The notes under the pieces are model-generated. The model saw only the letters and a program-made list of their open reading frames with translations, made no database searches and was not told the DNA's origin. A program made the translations under genes and the position numbers. A stretch of 64,000 nt of DNA from Arenibacter algicola (GTDB taxonomy: Bacteria; Bacteroidota; Bacteroidia; Flavobacteriales; Flavobacteriaceae), in the NCBI RefSeq assembly GCF_000733925.1, contig NZ_JPOO01000003.1:310001-374000 (forward strand). Direction: 5' to 3'. Position 1 is the stretch's first letter. Each line of letters starts with the position of its first letter. This document shows, piece after piece, positions 8,002-16,236 of this stretch.

Positions 8002-8397
8002 TCAAGCCATAAGTGATTCAATAAAATTTTTGGAGATAGGTTTACTGGTAAATTTAGAGATTCCTCTTTCCAATTTTGCTTTATGCACGTCATGAGGGCT
8101 AATACTGCTGGATACAATACATACTTTACAATGTTCATGCAGATTATTATCCAATTTATTGAATTGATCCAAAAATTCAAAGCCATCCATTATAGGCATG
8201 TTAATATCTAAAAAAATCAAATCAGGCAAATTTTCAATATTGAGATTGTTTTCTTTTAGATATTCTAGAGCTTTTTCAGCAGAAGTATATTGCAATACAT
8301 CCTTCGCAAAACAATATTTGGATAATAATTTAATTGTAATAAAAATGTCAATCTTATTATCATCAACTATCATTAACTTTTTATACTTATGTGTCAT
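8002..8397 (-). CDS. Stand-alone response-regulator receiver domain
   Basis: The 131-residue protein is a single receiver domain. It has the acidic pair in MIVDDNKIDIF, the phosphoacceptor aspartate in LIFLDINMPIMDGFEF, the conserved Ser in CIVSSSIS and the lysine in FTSKPI. It has no output domain, so it probably acts by protein contact or as a phosphate sink. The LytTR gene at 8447-9202 lies upstream on the same strand, 49 bp away. The same receiver-plus-LytTR arrangement is repeated at 9984-11170. Confidence 0.93.
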   Translation of the reverse strand: MTHKYKKLMIVDDNKIDIFITIKLLSKYCFAKDVLQYTSAEKALEYLKENNLNIENLPDLIFLDINMPIMDGFEFLDQFNKLDNNLHEHCKVCIVSSSISPHDVHKAKLERGISKFTSKPISKNFIESLMA

Positions 8398-8446
8398 TGT
8401 CCTATTGGCGGTTTATATTATTTATTTTCAGAAAATAGTATGATTT

Positions 8447-9202
8447 TTATTGTTTGATAAATTGGGTAAACCTATCCATGCGCCTTTTGGCCACAGGTAG
8501 TATTGTGCCGTCAGAAAATTCACAATGAAAACCATCTTTTTTAGTGATTTTTACAATATGTTTTATATTAATTAGATAAGAATGGTGAATTCTAAAGAAA
8601 TAATTTTGATTAATGGTATTTACATATTCACCAAGGTTCTTGGTAGATAAAATTTTTGCTCCATCCGTCAATTTAAATTCGGTATATTTCCCTTCGGACT
8701 GGCAATAAATAATATCATCTGTTTTTAGCAATTCTATTTTATTATTTGATGATATTGCAACATAATCTTGGTTGGTACGCGATGCGTTTAAGAAGTCTAT
8801 TTTCTGTAGTTGGATTTTTTGAAAACTAAGTTCTATTTCACATATTTTCATGACATTATAAACCGCTAGTATGATATCATTAAAGCGCAATGGTTTTAAT
8901 AGAAAGCCAACTGCGTTTAATTTGTAAGCGTGATATGCATCCTTCTTCTCATTGGACATGAATATAAATTTAGGTGCTACGAAATCTATATTATCAATGA
9001 GTTCAAAAAAATTTAAATTTGCCTCACAGGCATTAAAGAATATTAATTCTGGCCGCTTTTTTTTTATCATTTCTATGCCTATCTCAAACTTGGTGTCAGA
9101 GCCACAGATTGATATAATCATTGCATTTTCCTTTGCAAATTTTTGCAATAGTTGAACAGTATCATTTTCATGATCTATAATAACTGCGTTAATTAACTTC
9201 AT
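8447..9202 (-). CDS. LytTR regulator with a degenerate receiver (Asp replaced by Asn)
   Basis: I choose the ATG at 9202 (MKLINAVIID) and not the TTG three codons upstream. Residues 1-120 have the receiver fold, but the phosphoacceptor position reads ELIFFNACE, with Asn at about residue 57. The first acidic motif is IIDHEND and not DD. The conserved lysine remains in FLLKPL. Residues about 150-251 are a LytTR DNA-binding domain (IIYCQSEGKYTEF, LSTKNLGEY, FFRIHHSYLINIKHI, LPVAKRRMDRF). It should bind DNA but probably is not switched by phosphorylation. It is paralogous over its full length to the gene at 10412-11170. Confidence 0.92.
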   Translation of the reverse strand: MKLINAVIIDHENDTVQLLQKFAKENAMIISICGSDTKFEIGIEMIKKKRPELIFFNACEANLNFFELIDNIDFVAPKFIFMSNEKKDAYHAYKLNAVGFLLKPLRFNDIILAVYNVMKICEIELSFQKIQLQKIDFLNASRTNQDYVAISSNNKIELLKTDDIIYCQSEGKYTEFKLTDGAKILSTKNLGEYVNTINQNYFFRIHHSYLINIKHIVKITKKDGFHCEFSDGTILPVAKRRMDRFTQFIKQ

Positions 9203-9983
9203 AGGGGCCAAACTTCATAAGTAAATCTTCTATGCCACATAAATCTCACTTCTCCGTACCTTTTATTCGAATTAGGATTTATTGACAATTAAGAATTTTA
9301 ACGACTTATGGATTTAATCTTTTAAATATTGTTTCTTTATCAATCAATTATTAAGTGTAATCCAGAGCATTTAATCTTTATCCATCTTCCACAAAATAAG
9401 GGTTTTTACTCCCACAACGATTTCGAATCTTATACCTTCTAAAGCTTATTTTCTTACTACAAGAAATTCCTTAAAACAATATTTAAATTTTAGAAGACTT
9501 TATATAAGTTTTTCCATGTCAATCTTTTCATAACACGGAAAGATTATCATCATTATAGAATGAATTCAAAACTACCTTGTTGAAGGCATTAAAATTAACC
9601 TTTTGGTGATAATTGGCTTGGTAAAATCCAACTAAGGTATTATTTGCTACTATACATTAATAAGTGTTAGGTTCCAAAGAACAAGTGTTCTCTATTTGGA
9701 TAAATTAATGCCATGGCTAGGAACAAATCCGCTACTGATAATCTAATTAATTGAAGAATTTAGAGATGATGTGTTCACGACAATTGTTCCAAATGGCTAA
9801 ATTTGGCTAATACCCAAGAACTTCACTGTTTACGTTAAATGGTATTGGCGCTTAAAAACGAAATACATATATAATAAGCTGTCAACTGGCATTATTCAAC
9901 CGGTATAACCACAATAAAAACAGGGAAAAAATAGTATGATCAACAATTAACATGCCCCACCTACTTGTAGGTAGAAATTTAAA
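9203..9983. other. 780-bp stretch without a supported gene
   Basis: AT-rich, many stops in all frames. It separates the two receiver/LytTR pairs and probably holds the promoter for the left pair. I see no remnant that I can name. Confidence 0.5.
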
Positions 9984-10385
9984 TTATTGAAGATTAGCCA
10001 ATCTTTCTATAAATTCACTGGTAATAGGTTTACTGGAAAAAAGGGGGATGCCTTTTTCAATTTTTGCTTTGTGGATATCATAATCACTTACAGTACTGGA
10101 TACAATACATAATCTACAATTTTCCGTTATATTCTCGCCCAATTCCCTAATCTTATCTATGAATTCGAAACCATCTAAATTAGGCATATAAATATCTATA
10201 AAAATAATCCCGGGTAATTCTGACTTTTCAGTTTGGTTGTCCCGTAAATAATCATAGGCACCTTCAGCAGACGTAAATTCTAAAACATTCTCGGCTAAAC
10301 TATTTTTCAATATCAATTTAGTGGTAAAATAAATATCCAATTTATTGTCATCAACGACCATTACCTTATTGTATGTTGTCTTCAT
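9984..10385 (-). CDS. Stand-alone response-regulator receiver domain (paralogue)
   Basis: This 133-residue receiver aligns with the one at 8002-8397 over its full length. It has MVVDDNKLDIYFTTKL, the phosphoacceptor in GIIFIDIYMPNLDGFEF, CIVSSTVSDYDIHKAKIEKG and the lysine in FSSKPI. All key residues are present. It is encoded 26 bp after the LytTR gene at 10412-11170. Together the two genes form the second copy of a receiver/LytTR module. Confidence 0.93.
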   Translation of the reverse strand: MKTTYNKVMVVDDNKLDIYFTTKLILKNSLAENVLEFTSAEGAYDYLRDNQTEKSELPGIIFIDIYMPNLDGFEFIDKIRELGENITENCRLCIVSSTVSDYDIHKAKIEKGIPLFSSKPITSEFIERLANLQ

Positions 10386-10411
10386 GTAACGTTTGTAATT
10401 TAATATGGTGA

Positions 10412-11170
10412 TTACGAAAGTTTAATAAATTTAGAAAATCCATCCAATCTTCTTTTTGCTACCGGTAACATTACACCATTTGTAAATTCACAGTAATAAC
10501 CATCCTTTTTGGAAATTTTCACAATATGTTGAATGTTTATAAGGTAGGAGTGATGTATTCTAAAAAAATAGGTACTATCTAATGTTTGAGCATATTCACC
10601 CAGGTTCTTGGTAGATAATATTTTTGTGCCATTGGCCAAAATAAACTCTGTATATTTCCCATCCGCTTTGCAATATATGATATCTGTGGTTTTCACCAAT
10701 TCTATCTTGTCCATTGAGGAGATAGCAATATATTCTTTGTTTTGATTTAAAAAATTTATGGAATTTATTTCATCAAGTTGCACTTTTTGAAAACTCTGTT
10801 CCATTCCCTTTAGTTTCAACACCTTATACACGGACAAAATAATATCATTAAAATTTAAGGGTTTCAATAAGAACCCAACGGCGTTCCATTTAAATGCTTG
10901 ATATGCCTTTGACATATCGTTGGACATAAAGATGAACTTAGGTACCATAAAATCAATATCATTGAGAAGTTGGAGGTATTGCAGGTTTTCATCCTTTGGA
11001 TCCAAGAAAATTAATTCTGGTTTTTGTTTTTTAATTAAATCGATACAAGTTTCAAATTTATCATTCTGGCCAGATATGGCAATTAGCATTACATTTTCAT
11101 CTGCAAATTTTATTATGCGTTGAATTGTTTCACTCTCGTTATCAATTATAATAGCTTTGATGGCCTGCAT
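10412..11170 (-). CDS. LytTR response regulator (paralogue with Asp kept)
   Basis: The 252-residue protein has a receiver-like N-terminal half and a LytTR DNA-binding half (IIYCKADGKYTEF, LSTKNLGEYAQTL, FFRIHHSYLINIQHI, LPVAKRRLDGF). The phosphoacceptor aspartate is kept in ELIFLDPKDEN at residue 57, but the following MP motif is missing and the acidic start is IIDNES, so phosphorylation is uncertain. It lies upstream of its receiver partner. The nearest kinase gene, at 11449-12654, ends 278 bp upstream on the same strand. Confidence 0.92.
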   Translation of the reverse strand: MQAIKAIIIDNESETIQRIIKFADENVMLIAISGQNDKFETCIDLIKKQKPELIFLDPKDENLQYLQLLNDIDFMVPKFIFMSNDMSKAYQAFKWNAVGFLLKPLNFNDIILSVYKVLKLKGMEQSFQKVQLDEINSINFLNQNKEYIAISSMDKIELVKTTDIIYCKADGKYTEFILANGTKILSTKNLGEYAQTLDSTYFFRIHHSYLINIQHIVKISKKDGYYCEFTNGVMLPVAKRRLDGFSKFIKLS

Positions 11171-11448
11171 TAATAGTATGGATTGATTTCAAAATTGGTG
11201 CAAAATTGGTGCAAAATTATCGATTTCAATCTACAAAATTAAATTAAGTTCTGTTTTGAAGGGCATATCACTACTGATATCCCTATCAACTCCTAATAAC
11301 AAAAACGCATCAATGCAGCACTATTTGGCCGGTCTTCATAAACAGACCTAGAGAAAATTTATTTTTATTGACCATGTTTATTAACGAAATCTTAACTTGG
11401 TAACAGACAAAATATACCAGAATATTTCGCTTTAATTCTTTTTACTTG

Positions 11449-12654
11449 TTAATTTACAGCTTCCTTTTTAATCGTAAAGTGAAATACACTTCCCTTTCCT
11501 TCTTCTGATTCCACTTGTATTTCTCCGCCCATATTTGAAATTATAGTTTTAACAATGGCAAGCCCCATTCCTGATCCTTCATATTCCTCCGTATTTCCAA
11601 CGCGTTTAAATATAGTAAAGATGTTCTTGAATTCGCGTCGAGGGATGCCTATTCCATTATCCTTTATCCAAAACTTGTAATTTTCTTTATCCTCTTTATA
11701 TATAATATTAACAATAGGTTCTCGACCCTGAGGAACAAATTTTAGAGCGTTCGCAATAAGGTTTTGAAATATTTGTCTACAACCCGCAACAGAACCAAAA
11801 ATTATAGGCAGTTTTTCCGAAGTGATTTGAGCATTTTTATCTTCTATTTCTTTTTTTAAAATTTCTTTGACCTCCGTCAGTATTTCATTCAGATCTACCC
11901 TTTCGTTTGTTGCGTAAGTAACGGCTTTGTGGTAATCCATTAATTCTGTCAGCATCCTATCCAATCGCTTGGCACCGTCTATAACGTAATCCAAGTACTC
12001 CCTGGGCTTTCCATTAAGATTCCTACCATATTCATCATTATAGAATGAGAGAAAAGAATTTACCATACGCAATGGCTCCTTTAAATCATGGGCAACAGAG
12101 TAAGTAAACATTTTCATATTATTATTAGCGAGCTGAAGTCTTTTATTCATTGACTCAATTTTGGTATTTATGACCATTAGCTCACGTTGTTTGTTAACCA
12201 GTTCATTATTTAAAGATGTAAACTCATTCAAGGATAATTCGGTATTCCATTCCTTGTAAATATTATTTCCTCTTTGAATTTTTGATTTGTTGCCCAATTT
12301 CCTTATCGGTTGATCTTTATCCGTTAATGGTAATAGATGATTTAATATAGGCATGTCTGAAGACCATTCCCCGTGACCATAAAGTAGAATCATATCTTCT
12401 TTCAGATAACCAGAAGCTTTAAACATCATTATATTATCATTTGCACTGAAAAATAAATCAGTGCCGTTTTCTTCGTAGTTATTAAGAATTTTATTCCAAA
12501 AATCTTTATAATCCGTTAATACTTCTGGTAAAACAAGAATATTTAGGTCTATAGGTACCGTTAATCGATTAAAAAAACCCAAAGAGTCTTCCAAAACTTT
12601 TTCAACAACACCTCGGGTATTGCACAGTAAGATAATCATATCCGAATTTTTCAT
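11449..12654 (-). CDS. Sensor histidine kinase without TM segments
   Basis: The 401-residue protein is soluble. Residues 1-95 look PAS-like (IILLCNTRGVVEKVLEDSLGF). A coiled coil spans about residues 140-180. The H-box is SVAHDLKEPLRMV with His189. The ATPase part has the N-box NLIANALKF, G1 DNGIGIP, an F-box (FTIFKRV) and G2 GSGMGLAIV. It is encoded 21 bp downstream of the cobalamin-binding protein at 12676-13713 on the same strand, so the two probably form one signalling unit. The nearby receiver and LytTR genes are candidate targets. Lack of membrane segments fits sensing of an internal cue or light by way of the partner. Confidence 0.9.
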   Translation of the reverse strand: MKNSDMIILLCNTRGVVEKVLEDSLGFFNRLTVPIDLNILVLPEVLTDYKDFWNKILNNYEENGTDLFFSANDNIMMFKASGYLKEDMILLYGHGEWSSDMPILNHLLPLTDKDQPIRKLGNKSKIQRGNNIYKEWNTELSLNEFTSLNNELVNKQRELMVINTKIESMNKRLQLANNNMKMFTYSVAHDLKEPLRMVNSFLSFYNDEYGRNLNGKPREYLDYVIDGAKRLDRMLTELMDYHKAVTYATNERVDLNEILTEVKEILKKEIEDKNAQITSEKLPIIFGSVAGCRQIFQNLIANALKFVPQGREPIVNIIYKEDKENYKFWIKDNGIGIPRREFKNIFTIFKRVGNTEEYEGSGMGLAIVKTIISNMGGEIQVESEEGKGSVFHFTIKKEAVN

Positions 12655-12675
12655 GATCCTATAATTTATACCACA

Positions 12676-13713
12676 TTAATTGGCCCAAGATAAAGCATCC
12701 GTTGCATTTTCTAAAAATGCATCCGCTGATACCTTTTTCCATAAGCCTGGATTGGATAGAAATGTATATCCACCTACCACAATCTTTAATTGGGCCAAAC
12801 TACTATCCCCGCGTATCTGTTTTATTAGAGTTTCAATCTTGCTAACATTGCAGGAAAGTGTACAAGATATTGCTAACAAATCCGCCTTGGAATTAATTAA
12901 AACTTCTTGTACTTCTCGATCAGAACTATTGGATCCAATGTATTTAGTATTCCAACCTTCCATTTCAAAAAAGTCGGCAACCATTCTTATCCCCATTTCG
13001 TGTAATTCTCCAGAAACTGTACAAGCAACCATTGTTTTCCCCGTTCGCTTCGACGCAAAAATATATTGATATAAACCCGAAATGATTGATTGGGTAGAAG
13101 CCGTACAATAATACTCCTGTACAATAGTTATTTTGTTGTACAGCCATAACCTGCCCACTTCATACTGGGAAACCTTAAAAATGTGCAGATATATATCCTT
13201 TATGCGTACATTTCTTCTAATTAATTCATGAATAAAGAAAATTGCCTCATGTCTTTTTCCTTCAAGCAAAAAACGGAGATAAATATTAACCTCTTTTTTA
13301 AAAGGGTTATTGTTTGTGATGTAGGTTTCCCGCCTTTGCGGATTTACACCTAGTTTTTCTTTAGCTAAAACAATATACGACTCGGCCAAATTTGATAATT
13401 CACCTCCCACAATCTCTTTAAAAGCTCGTTGAACAAAATCGAGATTGGTATGTATTAAGGTTTCCGAAATATTTCTTGACTTCAGCATTGGCAATGACCA
13501 ACGTATATAGTTTATGTATATATCAGGATGGTTCATATTTATAGCTTCGATTAGGTAGTTTATGTGAAAAAGACATTCGTCATTACATTTTTGCTTGCCA
13601 CCAGTCGCATCAAGTTGTAAAAATTTAGTGTCATGTATAAAATGTAAACTCACAACAAATTGGGCCAATGTATTGGACTTTTCAGATAATGAATGCATTT
13701 CTATGATAGACAT
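12676..13713 (-). CDS. Cobalamin-binding sensor protein related to CarH-type photoreceptors
   Basis: The 345-residue protein has an N-terminal region of about 130 residues that I cannot place. It is followed by a four-helix cap-like domain (about 140-220) and a Rossmann-type B12-binding domain (about 225-345). The lower axial ligand motif is present as SGELHEMG with His238, a variant of DxHxxG. The strands and loops VACTVSG, LAISCTLSCNV and IVVGGY fit the fold. In the cap, the CarH/LitR signature W-x9-E-H reads W190, nine residues, E200, Y201, so the histidine that becomes the second axial ligand after illumination is a tyrosine. No MerR DNA-binding domain is present. Its gene is 21 bp upstream of a histidine kinase gene, so a sensor-kinase pair is likely. 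Light sensing is inferred; redox or B12-level sensing is also possible. Confidence 0.85.
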   Translation of the reverse strand: MSIIEMHSLSEKSNTLAQFVVSLHFIHDTKFLQLDATGGKQKCNDECLFHINYLIEAINMNHPDIYINYIRWSLPMLKSRNISETLIHTNLDFVQRAFKEIVGGELSNLAESYIVLAKEKLGVNPQRRETYITNNNPFKKEVNIYLRFLLEGKRHEAIFFIHELIRRNVRIKDIYLHIFKVSQYEVGRLWLYNKITIVQEYYCTASTQSIISGLYQYIFASKRTGKTMVACTVSGELHEMGIRMVADFFEMEGWNTKYIGSNSSDREVQEVLINSKADLLAISCTLSCNVSKIETLIKQIRGDSSLAQLKIVVGGYTFLSNPGLWKKVSADAFLENATDALSWAN

Positions 13714-13998
13714 GATTAAACTCTGTAAGTTACGACTTATAACTTATATAAAACGCATATAATCCCGGGTGCCAGTTAAGTTATATATCGCAGTAATATT
13801 AACATTGTCTTAAATTTGACAATATAATTCTAGTTTCATGGCTAAATCTGTAGCATTTTTTAAAAAAATTTACTCAGTGAAGTTACAAAAATGACTATAT
13901 TTTTATGTGCCAAAATTTGGTTGCAACAAAAACATAACTCATTCTCACACTTACCCACAACTAACATTGTTTTACAAAAAAAGGAAATATGAAATCCT
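13714..13998. other. Intergenic stretch, no supported gene
   Basis: AT-rich sequence between the cobalamin-binding protein gene and the cytidylyltransferase-like gene. It should hold the promoter of the sensor-kinase operon. No clear operator was recognised. Confidence 0.4.
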
Positions 13999-14526
13999 TT
14001 ATATCCTTATTACATTAAAAATTTGTTCAACTGTTTTTGAACGAGAGGTATTTCTAAAAAATGATTTCCTAAAAAAAGACAAGGCATTATGCAATTTGTC
14101 CGATTCTTGGTTATTGATGTCAGTACTAATTTTAGTAGTGTAAATAAACGGTAATTTATTCACCCGAGGATTGTAATAAATTTCAATACCCCTTTTTTCA
14201 CAATATAATCTTCCTGTAAAATTTAAATGACGATACTCCTCTCCTATAATTCTAATATCAACATTAGCGGAACGCAATATACTTTCTAGTTCTTCTTCGG
14301 TCGTGTATGTAATTATTTCATCAACAAACTCACAATCACTTAAATCCGCATACCTTTCTTCGAGCGACAGTAATGTACTTTGCATCATAGGAATTTCAAG
14401 CGATGAATTGGAATTAGACTGAAGACCTACAATTAAATAATCGCACTTCTTTTTTGCTTCTTTTAACATTTCAACATAACCACAATATAATAAATCGAAT
14501 TTACCAAAGGTTATTCCTCTAACCAT
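13999..14526 (-). CDS. Cytidylyltransferase-like protein lacking the HxGH motif
   Basis: The 175-residue protein has the architecture of the TagD-type cytidylyltransferases. It starts with GITFGKFDLLYCGYVEMLKE, has KCDYLIVGLQSN, then LEERYADLSDCEFVDEII and IRIIGEEYRHLNFTGR. In active enzymes the first motif reads FDLxHxGH. Here both histidines, at residues 14 and 17, are tyrosines (LYCGY). The second signature, normally RTxGIST, is degenerate (LPFIYTTKIST). Nucleotidyl transfer is therefore doubtful, and a nucleotide-binding or regulatory role is more likely. It sits inside the signalling cluster on the same strand. The C-terminal 30 residues beyond the fold are basic (FFRKSFFRNTSRSK). Confidence 0.8.
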   Translation of the reverse strand: MVRGITFGKFDLLYCGYVEMLKEAKKKCDYLIVGLQSNSNSSLEIPMMQSTLLSLEERYADLSDCEFVDEIITYTTEEELESILRSANVDIRIIGEEYRHLNFTGRLYCEKRGIEIYYNPRVNKLPFIYTTKISTDINNQESDKLHNALSFFRKSFFRNTSRSKTVEQIFNVIRI

Positions 14527-15082
14527 AAAATATTAATTTAAAAAATGACCACTTTATTTTATTAATAATATAATAATCTTGTATCAACTATGGTCCATTG
14601 CCCCAGGTCAAGTCCATGAATTTTGAGTGGGCCAAATGTACATTCTTACAACTACTTTTATAGTTTTCAAACAACCTTCTTAGCAAGTGGCAAGAAATAA
14701 AAATAAGTGTATCCCATATTCGGCATATGTGATATTTTTATATGATTTTCACATATAAATGTTGTTGCAATTTAAAGTTCTTTACCCGCTATTTTGATGG
14801 AAACCACCTCCTTTTCATGAGGATTAGTGATAAAAAAATAGTATAGACCTAATTTGGATTCAATCCATAAATTACCCACATGACCACAGAGTGTTCTTTT
14901 GTATTTCGATATTTCTTGGATATTTAAAAAAAGTAATTAAATGGTAATCAGCGGTATGGAATTGCAGGGCAAATTACTAGAGTGAATGTTTAATCCTTAT
15001 ATTACGGTATAGCTTTTCCTAAAAACGATCCAAGACCCACCTCTTTCATAAGACTTCGACAATGGTTTAAAATCTTGTTTAA
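14527..15082. other. 556-bp stretch without a supported gene
   Basis: Stops occur often in all frames and no RNA gene or repeat was recognised. It probably holds the promoter of the cytidylyltransferase-like gene. Confidence 0.45.
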
Positions 15083-15514
15083 TTAATTCTTGTCAATTAA
15101 TTTATGGCGATTACTTGTAGTTAGCCAAGAATAGCTAATTCTTTGAATTGATCTCACAAACTCATTTATCTCCAATGGTTTTACTACAACTTCACTAACC
15201 TTTTCATCTAAATCTGACATAACTTTGCATTTAGAAGCCGTAAACAAAACTATTGGGACAAAATCCATGTAATAATATAAAGTCTTCAATAAGGAATGTA
15301 TCTGATCAACGTATATCAGTTCTTCATTAACAATTACGAGGTCTGGTTTTTCCCTGAGACCGTCAATAATCGAAAGCGGATTATATAAATCGGCATCTGA
15401 ATCATTTCGGATAACCTTAATTTCAAAATGATTCTTTTGTCGAAGCAAAGTTTCTTTTATAACCACAATATCAATTTCCGAGTCTTCAATGAGTAGAACA
15501 TTTTTGATTTTCAT
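15083..15514 (-). CDS. Receiver-like protein with Asp replaced by Asn
   Basis: The 143-residue protein has a receiver fold: VLLIEDSEIDIVVIKETLL, then KPDLVIVNEELIYVD, then VPIVLFTASKC and EVVVKPLEINEF. The acidic pair, the Thr and the lysine are kept, but the phosphoacceptor is Asn63. The MP motif after it is also missing. Such pseudo-receivers usually act as constitutive or protein-contact regulators. It is the most upstream member of the signalling cluster, next to the NusG-like gene of the polysaccharide locus. Confidence 0.85.
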   Translation of the reverse strand: MKIKNVLLIEDSEIDIVVIKETLLRQKNHFEIKVIRNDSDADLYNPLSIIDGLREKPDLVIVNEELIYVDQIHSLLKTLYYYMDFVPIVLFTASKCKVMSDLDEKVSEVVVKPLEINEFVRSIQRISYSWLTTSNRHKLIDKN

Positions 15515-15716
15515 TTAACAGAATTTAAAGAATTATGATTAATATTTAAATACTCAACTACAATAACTTCTTAAATTTTTATGCCTATTCCTAGTATAGT
15601 CTTTTGAGAATACATTATTAAATCGCCCTATCTAGAATTAATTAGCATTAGCGAAACCAAAACATTAAGAAAGCGTACCCGTTTTTTCAAACTTCAAATT
15701 CGCTATTTCATTAACA

Positions 15717-16178
15717 CTAAGCGGTAATGGTAACAATAAAGCCCAGATCTTTCAACAATAACTGAACCCTGTTTCTCTCTACTTGCTTAACAACGCCACT
15801 TTGCCCCTTAAATGGACCATTTTTCACAATAGTATTATCTCCTTTTTTTAGTCCTTCTACTCTTACTTGTTCAGGGCTTTTCCCTGAAATAGACTCTTTC
15901 AGAATGTTTATCTCTTCTAAACTTATCTTTGCCGGCTTTCCCAACCAAAATACATATCGTACTACTCCTGGGGCCACATAAACCTTTGATCTTTCCTTTT
16001 CTTCCACTTCAACAAAAACATAGTTGGGGAGTAGGGGAGCTTCTACTTTTTTCTTCCTATCAGACCATTGCCTCATTTCGGTCGTCATCGGGCAATAAAC
16101 ATTTATTCCCTGTTTTTCAAGTTGAGAGGCCACTTTTTTTTCTTGTCTCGGCTTTGTATATAAGGCGTACCAATTCAT
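15717..16178 (-). CDS. NusG-like transcription antiterminator (UpxY type)
   Basis: The 153-residue protein is a NusG paralogue. It has the NGN domain at about residues 1-95 (MNWYALYTKPRQEKKVASQLEK, split by no gap, and PLLPNYVFVEV) and a C-terminal KOW domain at about 105-150 (VKNGPFKGQSGVVKQVE). The size and the position beside a polysaccharide locus match the UpxY/LoaP-type specialised NusG proteins. These load on RNA polymerase in long polysaccharide operons and suppress early termination. The likely target is the leader at 17.6-18.2 kb and the operon that follows, although this gene points the other way. It lies 58 bp downstream of the WecA-like gene. Confidence 0.88.
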   Translation of the reverse strand: MNWYALYTKPRQEKKVASQLEKQGINVYCPMTTEMRQWSDRKKKVEAPLLPNYVFVEVEEKERSKVYVAPGVVRYVFWLGKPAKISLEEINILKESISGKSPEQVRVEGLKKGDNTIVKNGPFKGQSGVVKQVERNRVQLLLKDLGFIVTITA

Positions 16179-16236
16179 TTTAGTTTTCTTTTTACTGGGC
16201 CAATTTCAAAAGGAGCCCATAGAATGCTATTAACTG

